Source: Paramarasmius palmivorus (lineage: Eukaryota; Basidiomycota; Agaricomycetes; Agaricales; Marasmiaceae). Taken from it: a DNA stretch of 64,000 nucleotides. How positions within the stretch are numbered: the stretch's first letter is position 1; each line of letters starts with the position of its first letter. The DNA lies in contig JAYKXP010000010.1 in NCBI GenBank assembly GCA_037176845.1, positions 620,001-684,000 of the forward strand, read 5' to 3'. Under the pieces are notes generated by a model. It searched no databases and was not told the origin of the DNA. It was given only the letters and a program-made list of their open reading frames with translations. The position numbers and the translations under genes are program-made. Shown piece by piece: positions 54,817 to 64,000 of this stretch.

Positions 54817-56513
54817 ATGGACACACCCAGCACTATGAAACCAGCTGCCGTCGCTGCGGCTATGGTTCAACACGGTGTAGCGAAGCACAAGGACCGTTAC
54901 GAGTCGGTTTTCATCAAAGCAGTATGTATATCTTTACCCCCCAAAATACTGTCGGTTTACTGACAACGCATCATAGTTCGTTCGTCATTCGCTGCATCTT
55001 TCTGCCGACCCCATGGGCTGACTGGAACGTTCTGTTTCAGCTCGCAGGTGTCTATCTTTCGTTTGGAGGTCTCATTTTCGAGATAACCTCAGGCGGAGCA
55101 GCCTCTTTGACCCAAAATGACCCAGGGATCATCAAAGGTGAGCAGGGTAGTGCGAGGGACGGCGAGTCGGCGGTGTGTTGAGCGCATGTTGTTCCCCAGT
55201 GTTATCGGCTTTTACCTTCCCCGTGGGGCTCGTGATGTACGTTTGTTACACTCTCAACACTTCTTTACAATTCTCACCGATTCGTGTAGGATTGTGCTGA
55301 CTGGGCAAGAACTGCTGACGAGCAACATGATGGTGCGTTTTGGAATCCACACACAAGATCACCGTATCGACATTCGTTATATGCGTAGGTTATGCCTATG
55401 GCTGCTATTAAAGGCGCGATACCTTGGTGGAGCATTCCGATTAACTGGCTTATTGGTGAGCTGGCATCCCGCCCTCACATCATCTGCCAGCTGAACCCTT
55501 GATCGCAGTTACCTTTGGGAACCTTGTGGGCAGTCTCTTCTTCGCTGCAATTCTTGTTCGGTGTCAGTCTTTCGTCATTGTGGCCCGTTGTGCCCGGCTC
55601 ACATACACTCGTTTCCTCTTCTCAGACAGCGGCATCGTATCTGCCGAACCATATCGTACCTCTATCCAAATGTTCGCTATGTGGGTGTTTATCCGGTTAG
55701 TAACACCGCTCATGCTGACCTGTCGTTCCAAAAATATAGCCATAAAGCAGCTGATCCTGAATGGCACCAAATCTTCTTAAGAGGGATTGGGTGCAACTGG
55801 CTGGTGTGCATTGCAGTTTGGGTAAGTTTCACCTCGGACACGTTCCGCGGAGATGCTGATGTATGTTCTTTTCTCCAGCAAGCTGCAGGAGCGAAGGAGA
55901 CGATATCAAAAGTACGTCCTTCTTTCGTGTCACATTTCATTTCATTGACTCCCGTTTCCAAACTAGATTTTTGCTATCTGGATACCCATATGGGTAAGGA
56001 CGCTATGACAATTGTCCGACACTCCCGCTAATTCTGGTGGATTTAGGTTTTCGTGGCGTGTGGCTATGACCACGGTAAGGGAACACGAGCATTTCCTGAA
56101 AACAAGCACTCATTCGTCTGGCGACAGTTGTTGCAAACATGTTTTCAGTTCCTCTAGGAATCATGTTCGGAGCAGACGTAAGCTTCGTCTTTCATGGTCC
56201 TTGTTTCTGGTATTAATAACCCTTTAGTTGACAGTTGCTGAATATATTCGAAAGTATGTATACAGCTCGGTATTCTCCTCCAATGACTCACAGGATCTAT
56301 AGGTCTTTCATTGCTGCCTACCTCGGAAACATCATTGGTGCACTTTTCGTCGGCATGCCTGCAGTGTATTTCTACCTTTCTGATTATGATGCTGGAGGAA
56401 TGCGACAAGCGGAAAATGGTGAGGTATTGAACGAAAGAAACCTCACCATGGAACAACCACCTTCCAGGGATGACAGCGCTCGCAGTGACGATACCACGGA
56501 AATAAAGCATTGA
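54817..56513 (+). CDS. Formate/nitrite transporter (FNT family)
   Basis: A pentameric membrane channel for small monovalent anions such as nitrite or formate. The start at 54817 gives MDTPSTMKPAAVAAAMVQHGV. Six membrane segments are recognisable: ALAGVYLSFGGLIFEITSGG; LSAFTFPVGLVMIVLTGQELLTSNMM, the helix-break region; [68 protein letters not shown], holding the conserved pore His; and IRKSFIAAYLGNIIGALFVGMPAVYFYL. A polar cytosolic tail of about 50 residues ends DDTTEIKH. About nine introns. The neighbouring genes give no hint whether nitrite or formate is carried; no nitrate-assimilation gene is in the window. Confidence 0.9.
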
Positions 56514-56586
56514 TTCTGGAGACTGAAGTAACTTGGTGCATTTGTATTATTAGATACAGGAGTGTGCTTGCTATCGGATTGCTTTT

Positions 56587-57902
56587 CTACAACGATTTGA
56601 TCCAATGAGTGACATGCTCCAATGTCTCGTATCTCGCTGGCTCCTTCCACGGCAAAATAAGATAATCATGGGTTTCATCTTGGCCTTCGTGATAGGTGAC
56701 CGTCGTGGTACCAAGGTCCCGAAGCATCCTGTCTCGAAGCAGCCGGATCTGCGAAATAAGAATTTCGTATTCCCCTGCACAAATGAAGGTCTTCGGGAAA
56801 CCATGGAAATCGACTTTCATCATTTTATGCATAGAGGCAGGGGATATATAAGAATTTATATCAGCAGCGCCCATTCCATGGGGACCAATAAAAGCCTCTT
56901 TGGGATAGTCCATCCCGTGGTGGGCAGGTACATAGTCAGCCTGGAGAATGCCGCGCTCTACCGATTGAAAGCGAGGATGATCATGTGATAGACCGACGTC
57001 GCAATAGGGAGAGAAAAGGAGAAGCCCGCCTGGAGGTGGAGGCAGTCCGGAAAGGCCACGCTGTTCAACAAGGTACCGTGTCAAAGCATATGCCAGATTT
57101 CCGCCGGCAGAATCCCCTTCAATGATGATGTCAGAAGCTGTTATTCCGCGGACGTTTACGAGGTAATTATAACCGGCGAGAGCGTCGATGAGAGCAGCTG
57201 GGAAAGGGTTTAACGGTTCCAGAGGATGTGCCGAAGATACGCGATACTCTAGAGCAAAAACGTATTTCACTGACGAATCTGTCTCCTCGAGCAAAGCCCG
57301 ACAAATGGCTGCATATGATCCTCTAGGATGTGCCGTGCCTGTAGTGTAGGATCCCCCATGGAAAGAGAGAATAATCTTTCCAGGTGAAGTTATAGAATAA
57401 GGGGCGGCTTCGATATCTTTCGACCCTCGGGATTTTCGGTGATAGATGTAACCAGGTATGCGAGCGGGTTGGACGGCAGCAACAAGAGCCCAGAGCTTCA
57501 GGTCCCCTGTGATGAGTTCTGGGGTTGGATCAACCCATACGCCTTCAGCATCTTCACTTTCTTCAAGGTTTCTGTAGTTCGGTTCGTGTGTCAACGGCCC
57601 AGTTCTGTGGAATGTGATCTATGATTTCCCTCAAAGAACCATTAGACATACTTGTTCATGATCTTCACTACTTGTCGGATGGTTTGTATGAGTAAAGTTC
57701 GGACATAAGAGCGTGAAGGAGTTGGCCGCCATATCCTAAAAAGGGGTAGCACGTTGTCAGAGGTCATAAAACGCGCAAAAAGTTCTACTTGCCTAGGAAT
57801 AGCAACCATCATCCATATCGGTATCCTAATGAACAGTGTGAAAAGAACTTGGAGTGTGAGATACAATGTCTTCGCCGGCTGCCAGCGATATTCATAGGCC
57901 AT
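56587..57902 (-). CDS. Membrane-anchored alpha/beta hydrolase, HSL family (paralog 1)
   Basis: An esterase/deacetylase of the alpha/beta-hydrolase-3 (hormone-sensitive lipase) family. The start at 57902 gives MAYEYRWQPAKTLYLTLQVLFTLFIRIPIW, a signal anchor. Introns lead to RPTPSRSYVRTLLIQTIRQVVKIMNK and the large exon. The oxyanion motif is IILSFHGGSYTTGTAHP, the nucleophile elbow IIIEGDSAGGNLAYALTRYL, and the catalytic Asp/His region is ICAGEYEIL and DETHDYLILPW. It ends THWIKSL. Intron 1 (57736-57792) has a GC donor (GCAAGT) instead of GT. The stop is 74 bp from the FNT stop, and the start is 91 bp from the divergent tubulin cofactor A gene. The substrate is unknown; fungal relatives include sterol acetyl hydrolases. 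Confidence 0.85.
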
Positions 57903-57993
57903 GATGGTGAGGAAAGAGATGAGGTCACACTTTCGAACTCAATCAAATTCGCGAAATTTCTTCCAAGCTGCTTGTCCTCTTCCTACCATCATC
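57903..57993. promoter_or_regulatory. 91-bp bidirectional promoter region, hydrolase 1 / tubulin cofactor A
   Basis: Only 91 bp lie between divergent start codons. No TATA box is visible. The call rests on gene orientation. Confidence 0.45.
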
Positions 57994-58493
57994 ATGAGCG
58001 ACACAAACACCTTGAAACGTCAACTCAAAATAAAGTCTGGTGCCACTAAACGGTGCGACGAAAGCCACTCTGTTCATTGGAACTCCCGACGCCAATCTTC
58101 TAAAGGCTCTTGAAGGAGAACGGACTGTACCGCAAAGAAGCCCAGGATTTACTAGCAAAACGCGACAAACTTCTCGCGGATGGGGTACCTGCAGATGAAT
58201 GGGATGTTAAGAATGCGGTGAGTGTGCTAGCAATTCCTTTGGCCTTCTCTAATACACGTTCCAAGACGAATATGTATGAAGAATCAAATAAAATGATTCG
58301 AGATTCCTCCGATAGACTGGCTACCGTTGTTGCAGAGCTGAAGGAGCTTGTCGTAAGTTCTCAATCCCACCGATGGTTTGAGTTTCGATAGTCATGCACA
58401 TTCATCCAGGTGGCAGCAAAGAACGAACCAGAACTCGCTGACGATGTCGAGTTGAAGAACGCAGAAAGTGTTATCGCAGAGTCCAATTTGTGA
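57994..58493 (+). CDS. RBL2: Tubulin-specific chaperone A (TBCA/Rbl2)
   Basis: Captures beta-tubulin released from CCT and holds it until heterodimer assembly; it thus works downstream of CCT, whose zeta subunit is also in this window. The start at 57994 gives MSDTNTLKRQLKIKSGATKR. A 51-nt intron leads to LLKENGLYRKEAQDLLAKRDKLLADGVPADEWDVKNA. A second intron leads to YEESNKMIRDSSDRLATVVAELKELV, and a third to VAAKNEPELADDVELKNAESVIAESNL. The length of about 115 residues and the three-helix, highly charged composition match the family. All exon joins keep frame. Confidence 0.9.
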
Positions 58494-58962
58494 AACTCGT
58501 GGAGATAATCAATCATCGTTTGAAAACACTGCATCGCTTTCATTTATGCTCAAGTTTCCGTTACTACACTTCCAAGATGTTGTTGCGTAGTTCGGTGACA
58601 GCGGTTACAACTAAGTGCGCCCACGATCAGATGAAAGCAATGCTGACTCTAACATCTGGTTGGCTGATCGTTACCCAAACCCTCTTCACAGTGCAATATT
58701 CGTAGTCGTGCACCGTGCACAGTGACCCTGTCGAGACAGGCTGATCCGGACCTGGAGGTATAGCAACAAGGCGAGACAGAAACCCGGTGCAACCCTTCAA
58801 ACGGCCGCTCGGGGATTCAGGCGCTCAGAGACACACTACTGCATTATACGATACTCGTGGACATGTCGCCAAGGATTTGAATTCATATAAATGCTGGAAA
58901 GCCTAGATGAATCTCGCTTCCTCTTCCTTCCCTTCCTGTCCGCCACTATCCCCCTGACATCC
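58494..58962 (+). promoter_or_regulatory. Upstream region of the S28 peptidase gene
   Basis: 469 bp between the tubulin cofactor A stop and the S28 peptidase start. A TATA box lies at 58884-58891. The region GTCGTGCACCGTGCACAGTG near 58707 contains the palindrome GTGCAC twice. No coding sequence is supported. Confidence 0.45.
58884..58891 (+). promoter_or_regulatory. TATA box (CATATAAA) of the S28 peptidase gene
   Basis: CATATAAA lies 72 bp before the ATG at 58963. The in-frame ATG at 58891 overlaps the TATA box itself and so cannot be the start codon of the mRNA driven from it. Confidence 0.6.
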
Positions 58963-61191
58963 ATGTTACATCCACGATGGACACTCTTCTACTTCTGTAT
59001 TTGGTTGACCAGCTTCCAACTCGCGTTCGCCCGCGACCATACCCGCCCAAATGCGAACATTATGCGAAAGCCTGGACTGCCTCGCGTCGTTGCTCAAGTT
59101 CCTGCAGTGAACCCAAACGACGTCAACGGAAACCCCATCCCACCGTACACACAAGAATACTGGTTCGATCAACTTATAGATCATCAGAACCCGAATTTAG
59201 GGACATTTAAACAGAGATACTACCATACTTGGGAGTATCACAAGCCAGGTGAGCATTGTATTCCTCGTTGCATCTTTGGTGTATATATCAACTTCGATCA
59301 CACAGGCGGACCAATTATCCTGACTACGCCAGGGGAATCAAATGCAGAAGATTCATGGAAATATCTCACGAACTTGACGATTAATGGACAATTCGCTCAA
59401 AACTTCAGCGGCGCAACGATAGTCATCGAACACCGCTTCTTCGGAGACTCAAATCCTCAGCCAGATCTCAGCGAAGAGAGCCTTAAATATCTCACAATAC
59501 AGCAATCAATGGATGATCTCGTATATTTCGCGAAGAATGTCAAGTTACCCATGCCTGGCGGTGATCAGGTGCCGCCCAACAAGGTGCCATGGATTTTGAT
59601 TGGTGGTAGTTATTCCGGTTAGTGTTCTTTTGATTGGTACCTGTTCGCGCTCAATGTGGCATAGGTGCATTGACTGCGTGGACAATGGCTAAGTGAGTTA
59701 TAAGAACCTGACCTGCCTTTCACATTAGCATCCTAACGTCAATTCAGGAACCCCGGTGTCTTTTGGGCCGGTTACTCTTCGTCAGGTGTTGTCCAGCCCA
59801 TTCTGTATGTTGTACTCGTGTCCGATATGCTCCTGTGTTGACGTTCCTCTTTTCTTCTAGCGATTTTTGGCAGTACTATGAACCGATCCGTCAGAATATG
59901 CCACAAAATTGCTCTGCGGACATTCAACGAGTTATAGAATTTGTCGACGAAACGTTTGCAAATGGCACTCAGACACAGATTAGAGAGGTAAAGGCGAACT
60001 TTGGATTGCAGGGTCTCGAGTTTGCGGATGATGTCGTGGGTGCTTGTCAGTACGATCTGCTTTCCGCTTGATCAAGATACTGATTCGATACTAGTGAGAA
60101 ACCCGATCTGGGACTGGCAGATGTTACAACCATATCGGTCTGACCGAACCTTCTTCGAGTTCTGCGACGCGCTAGAAGTGAAGGACGGCGTGACAGCAAC
60201 ATCTTCTGGATGGGGGTTAACTCACGCGTACGAAGCCATGGGCCTTTACTTCAGACAGTTTTACCTTAGAGACTGTAAGTCCATATCATCTGGGTTGAGG
60301 TGCTTTTGTTGATCCTGGTCAAGTGTGCGGCAGTTCAAGCCCAAGGTCTGTCCACCCCCAGGCCCTTAATATCACAACCTAACATGTGGTACAAGCATGT
60401 GCCTCAACACTCATGACAACACCTTATTTTACTGGACGGACCCTTCATTAGACAACGAGAGTCGCTCATGGCTCTGGATGGTGTTAGTCTTATTCTCTAC
60501 GTGCTTCGAAATTTATTTGACGCATTTTTTTAGGTGCAACGAAGTGGGATGGTATCAGACTGCGCCTCCTGAAGGAATGCCTACCATTGTGTCGCGGTTG
60601 ATTGGTGAAGAATCTTACCAGGTTGGACAATTTACGTACAGGGTTTTGCGAACCATCTCTGACTATGATCCACGGTAGCGCACCTGTACTTCCTATTTCC
60701 CCAAGACATTCACATTATCGGACCGTCCCAAAGTATTAGAAACCACCTCCACATACTCAGGTTGGGATATTCAAGTCGAGCGGTTATTCGTGGCAAACGG
60801 TCGTCGTATGTTACATCCTTTCCGATCTGTATCTTGCGCTCACATTAGTCACTGTTTAGGTGATCCGTGGCTAGGCGCGACCTTGTCAGCTGCATCTCAA
60901 AATATTGCTAGTTCCGAAACGAGGCCTATAGCGCTCAGCGACGGATTCCACTGTTCTGATCTGAGTACTACAGCTGGCCTTGTCGACTCTACAATCTTCG
61001 ATGTTCAACAGAAAGCCCTGGCAAGCATGAATGCCTGGCTTGCGACCTTCAAAGAAACAGATCCAAATGACACGTCTAACCGAGGGACAGATTCAACAGA
61101 CGGGGGTGGGTCAAAAAACTCTGCGCTGAGATTCTTGCCTAGGGAATATCTCTATTGTTCACTTTTGGGATGGGTTTTGTTCATGTTATAG
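58963..61191 (+). CDS. Secreted S28 serine peptidase (prolyl carboxypeptidase-like)
   Basis: Cleaves peptides next to proline, likely outside the cell or in the vacuole. The start at 58963 gives a signal peptide MLHPRWTLFYFCIWLTSFQLAFA. Then PYTQEYWFDQLIDHQNP, FKQRYYHTWEYHKPGGPIILTTPGES and TIVIEHRFFGDSNPQPDLSEESLKYLTIQQSMDDL follow, all family hallmarks. The nucleophile is in WILIGGSYSGALTAWTM, then NPGVFWAGYSSSGVVQPI. The catalytic Asp is in NGRRDPWLGATLS and His in SDGFHCSDLS. The protein ends with a Ser/Thr/Gly-rich stretch and a hydrophobic tail YCSLLGWVLFML, suggesting a GPI-anchor signal. About nine introns. All catalytic residues are present. Confidence 0.88.
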
Positions 61192-61218
61192 ATGACACTG
61201 TATATTCATTGGATTACT

Positions 61219-62553
61219 TTACACGAGGCACACCTTAATCCATCGTGAGATTTCGCGCAGCGTCTCATCTTTGGTCACAGAAATCCACGGAAGAGCAAGA
61301 TAATCATGAGGTTCGTCTTTTCCTTCATAGTACCACACATCTCCTTCGCCTAAATCCTTCACCATCCTATCTCTCAAGACTTTTATTTGCGGAAGTAAAT
61401 TTTCTGTTTCCCCAGCGCAAATGAGTGTCTTGGGAAAGCCCTTAAAGCTCGGGTTCATTGACGGATGGCGAGAGCCTGGGGAGATGTAAGGGTTTGTATC
61501 TGCAGCACCCATACCATGAGGCCCTAGAAACGCGGCTTTCGCATAATCCATCCCACACGGTTCGGGATCAATGTCGGCCTTGAGGATGGTAATTGAGGAG
61601 GGGTCAACATCGTGTGATGTTCCGATGTCGCACCAAGGTGAAAGGAGCAAAAGTCCGCCTGGTGGAGCGAGTCCAGGTACTTCGTTTTCGATGAGATAAC
61701 GCGTCAAGGCCAGTGCGAGATTTCCTAACAGCAAAAGGTAATAATGAATGGCGGTTACACTCTCGGAATGGATGACGGAAGCATACCTCCTGCAGAATCG
61801 CCCTCAACAATGATGTCGGCAGGAAGAATGCCACGCTCTTTGACAAGAAAGTTGTATCCTGCGATAGCATCTACGAGCGCCGCCGGGAAGGGGTTGGCTG
61901 GTTCCAAGGGGTATGTCTTTGACAGCCGGTATTCAAGTGCAAACACGAATTTGATCCTAGAATCGGTTTCTTTGAGCAAAGCACGAGGAATGTTTGCATT
62001 CTCAGAAGAGGGATGAGCGCTGCACATAATATATGAACCTCCATGGAGAGAGTAAACAACTTTCTGGGACTGAGAGGCGCTGTTGGATACTTTGTGGGGA
62101 AAGAAGAAGTAGCCAGGGATGCGGATGGGTTCTATGGACGCTATCGAGGCCCATGTCTTCAAGTCGCCGACAATGAGATCGGGGGCGGGATTGATCCAGG
62201 TGCCATCATCGCCTTCGAGGTTTTCATGAGTTGGTTCGTTCAGTCCTCCGATTCTGATCCGAGCATTATGGTCTTTGCATTTGAAGTCAAGGATTGAAGA
62301 CACACCTGTCTAATGAGTCGATAAGATGGCGAAGAAGATGTATAGACATGGTTCGCGTAAAAGAGCGACTTGGTATAGGACGCCAGCTCCTAAGAGACAA
62401 GTCAGTGAAATTCCTTGAATCCTTCCTGGAGGTCTAAACGTGCCTTGGCATGGCCAGAAGACTCCAAAGCGGTATCTTGACGAATACTGTGCATACGAGC
62501 TCGTATAGTACGTAGATTGTCTTTGCAGGCTGCCGGTGATACTTGAGAGCCAT
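61219..62553 (-). CDS. Membrane-anchored alpha/beta hydrolase, HSL family (paralog 2)
   Basis: Close relative of the hydrolase at 56587-57902. The start at 62553 gives the anchor MALKYHRQPAKTIYVLYELVCTVFVKIPLW. The next exon reads SWRPIPSRSFTRTMSIHLLRHLIDSLD. The catalytic exon contains VVYSLHGGSYIMCSAHP, FALEYRLSKTYPLEPANPFPAAL, IIVEGDSAGG, and after an intron at about 61720-61785 NLALALTRYLIENE. ICAGETENLL and DEPHDYLALPW hold the Asp and His. Intron 1 (62390-62443) uses a GC donor (GCACGT) at the position homologous to paralog 1. It is convergent with the S28 peptidase with only 27 bp between stops. An upstream ATG at 62631 is unlikely because the anchor motif marks the start. Confidence 0.85.
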
Positions 62554-62734
62554 GGATGAAAGGGAAATGGTGTATTCAGGGGTGCTAGCTTGAAAGGGAA
62601 GATAAAGCCGCACTCTATGGCTCACTAGCATAATTCAACTACATATAAAATTCAGACTTTCTATGGAGTTTATCATACATTGTGGACGTCGAGAGTAGGG
62701 TGAAATCCTCTAGAGCTGCTACACAGAATAGGCT

Positions 62735-63258
62735 TTACACGACTGGAGTCGTAGATATGAGTTCTTCTTCAGTTAGGCGTCTTGGGTATGCTACTGGAGG
62801 TTCTCTGCACAGCTAGTTAGTGAGCAGAGTTCGAGGAGAATATTGCAATGTACTGCTTACTTTCTCATTTCCCATACATCTTCGCTACTTTTTGCTAGTC
62901 GTCTTCGAGCCCACCATTCTGCTCGTCGCCTGATCCACGCGTCGCGTCTCTCATCCGGTTCTTTCCACTTTAACCCCATGCAAAACTTGAAATCTTCCAG
63001 TTTGGCACTACATTTGGTACCTTCTCCGAATCTATACCATGATTTCACCTGAGACCGGACAGCTGCAGTTGTTCGTTAGAATTAATGCACGGAACTCCAA
63101 GGAAAATGCTTACCGTTGCATGCCAAGTAGGTATCAAAAAGACTGGTGCATGATGGTGTTTCCTCTGGCGTAGGGTGTACCAGGCGAAGATATGCTTCTT
63201 CTTGCTTCACGACAGTTTCAAAGTCAAGATTTGAGGACGAGGGGGACGAAGAGGTCAT
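62735..63258 (-). CDS. EMI1: Emi1-like DUF3128 twin CX9C protein
   Basis: A small protein of the early meiotic induction 1 family, linked in yeast to mitochondrial function and IME1 induction. The start at 63258 gives MTSSSPSSSNLDFETVVKQEEAYLRL. The first CX9C is CTSLFDTYLAC. A 51-nt intron leads to VKSWYRFGEGTK and the second CX9C, CSAKLEDFKFC, then MGLKWKEPDERRDAWIRRRAEWWARRR, the family signature. Twin CX9C pairs are typical of oxidatively folded intermembrane-space proteins. The second exon could stop at 62857, but GTAAGC there fits a donor. A further exon with REPPVAYPRRLTEEELISTTPVV ends at 62735, and I include it. It is 74 bp from the divergent hydrolase 3 gene. Confidence 0.83.
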
Positions 63259-63332
63259 TTAGCGTGATCGTGTGAGAGACTTGCGAGAATCCGGTCTTTC
63301 CGGCAATCGCACCTCTTCTCCAACCGGCAACC
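63259..63332. promoter_or_regulatory. 74-bp bidirectional promoter region, EMI1 / hydrolase 3
   Basis: The two divergent ATG codons are 74 bp apart. The plus side has the CT-rich CACCTCTTCTCC just before the hydrolase start. No TATA box was seen. Confidence 0.45.
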
Positions 63333-64000
63333 ATGACCTTGGCATATTATCCTTACCGTCGACAGCCCTTGAAGGGCCTCTACTTGGCCTACCAGTTATT
63401 TAGCACGGTTTTTATCCGTATACCAGTATGGTTTATGTTGTCAATCCCAAGGTAAGTTCAACATTACCTCCTAGCTGGCCATGCTAACAGGTATCTTTAG
63501 GTCTCTTCGCCCAAGGAATTCTTGGGACATTAAACGCTCATTTATGGTTCGCCTGGTGCGACACATGGTCGTATTGACATCAAAGACAGGTCCTCTTCGC
63601 GAGATCCCCAACCACTTGGCTATAACACCAGGCCTCGATGTGAAGGGAGTCTGGATAGATCCCGTTTCTCCTGACTACATCGTCGGGGAACTAGCTTTGT
63701 GGTCCCGAATCGCTAATATTTCACCCATTCGGATTCCGGGTTATTGGCTTCACAAAACAAGCTCTACAATCGACGTAGGAGCACGCCCCATGCCTGGGGA
63801 GAAGGTCGTACTTGCGTTGCACGGAGGTGCTTATATACGGCTGTCTGCACACCCTTCAGATCCTACTGCGGCCATCGGTCGAGGATTATTGGAGCACGTC
63901 GACTCGGTACATCGTGTATTTTCTGTCGAGTATCGACTTTCGTCGTCCAAGCCCTTTCCAGAAGAGAATCCCTTCCCGGCGGCACTTGTTGACGCATTGA
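63333..64000 (+). CDS. Membrane-anchored alpha/beta hydrolase, HSL family (paralog 3), cut by right edge
   Basis: Third member of the local family, on the opposite strand. The start at 63333 gives MTLAYYPYRRQPLKGLYLAYQ and an anchor LFSTVFIRIPVWFML. Intron 1 (63452-63500) uses a normal GTAAGT donor. The next exon reads SLRPRNSWDIKRSFMVRLVRH, then TGPLREIPNHL, DVKGVWIDPVSPDYIVGEL, IRIPGYWLH, the oxyanion motif VLALHGGAYIRLSAHP and FSVEYRLSSSKPF. The window ends within FPAALVDAL, before the GDSAGG nucleophile, so catalytic completeness cannot be judged. Anchor, intron position and core motifs align with paralogs 1 and 2. Confidence 0.85.

Noticed and set aside
58891..58962. Upstream in-frame ATG of the S28 peptidase
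   Set aside because: It overlaps the TATA box, and the 24 added residues would displace the signal peptide that begins at 58963.
1..64000. Biosynthetic gene cluster, transposon or CRISPR-like array
   Set aside because: No polyketide, peptide or terpene synthase, no transposase or terminal repeats, and no regularly spaced repeat array was found.

Overview
This is nuclear DNA from a filamentous basidiomycete, most likely a mushroom-forming agaricomycete. Nearly every gene is interrupted by many spliceosomal introns of about 48-60 nt with GT..AG ends. Neighbouring genes are often 10-250 bp apart. The families present (Zn2Cys6 activator, P5B ATPase, Mei2-like RNA-binding protein, S28 and S41 peptidases, class 3 lipase, Emi1) are typical of this lineage. 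No rRNA, tRNA, transposon or CRISPR array was recognised. I read 28 protein genes, two of them cut by the window edges, and one decayed gene.

Layout. 1-8 kb: CCT6 chaperonin subunit (cut at the left edge), a short-chain dehydrogenase, a flavin-reductase-like protein head-to-head with biotin-protein ligase, and a CDF metal transporter. 8-23 kb: a run of minus-strand genes, namely a putative PCNA-binding protein, a Ser/Thr-rich membrane protein, a P5B-type ATPase, an unknown nuclear-looking protein and an amidohydrolase-like protein. 23-30 kb: a Zn2Cys6 regulator, a coiled-coil protein with a perfect Gly-x-x-x repeat, a secreted lipase and a GT49-like glycosyltransferase. 30-44 kb: an ATRIP/Rad26-like checkpoint protein and UPF2 sharing a tiny promoter, a CaMKK/LKB1-type kinase and Tudor-SN. 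44-50 kb: an APH-like pseudogene, a secreted S41 peptidase, a HAD hydrolase and mitoribosomal bS6m. 50-57 kb: a Mei2-like protein, the largest gene-poor stretch, and a formate/nitrite transporter. 57-64 kb: three paralogous membrane-anchored alpha/beta hydrolases interleaved with tubulin cofactor A, an S28 peptidase and Emi1.

Most genes are conserved housekeeping loci (protein folding, RNA decay, genome integrity, mitochondria) mixed with secreted or transport functions. I see no biosynthetic cluster. The nearest to a functional grouping is the hydrolase trio with the S28 peptidase.

The most interesting observations are four. An intron in the kinase gene looks like a copy of the exon upstream of it. 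Two of the three hydrolase paralogs keep a GC donor at a homologous intron. One coiled-coil protein has 11 glycines spaced exactly four residues apart. Several gene pairs are extremely compact, including tail-to-tail stop codons 9 nt apart.
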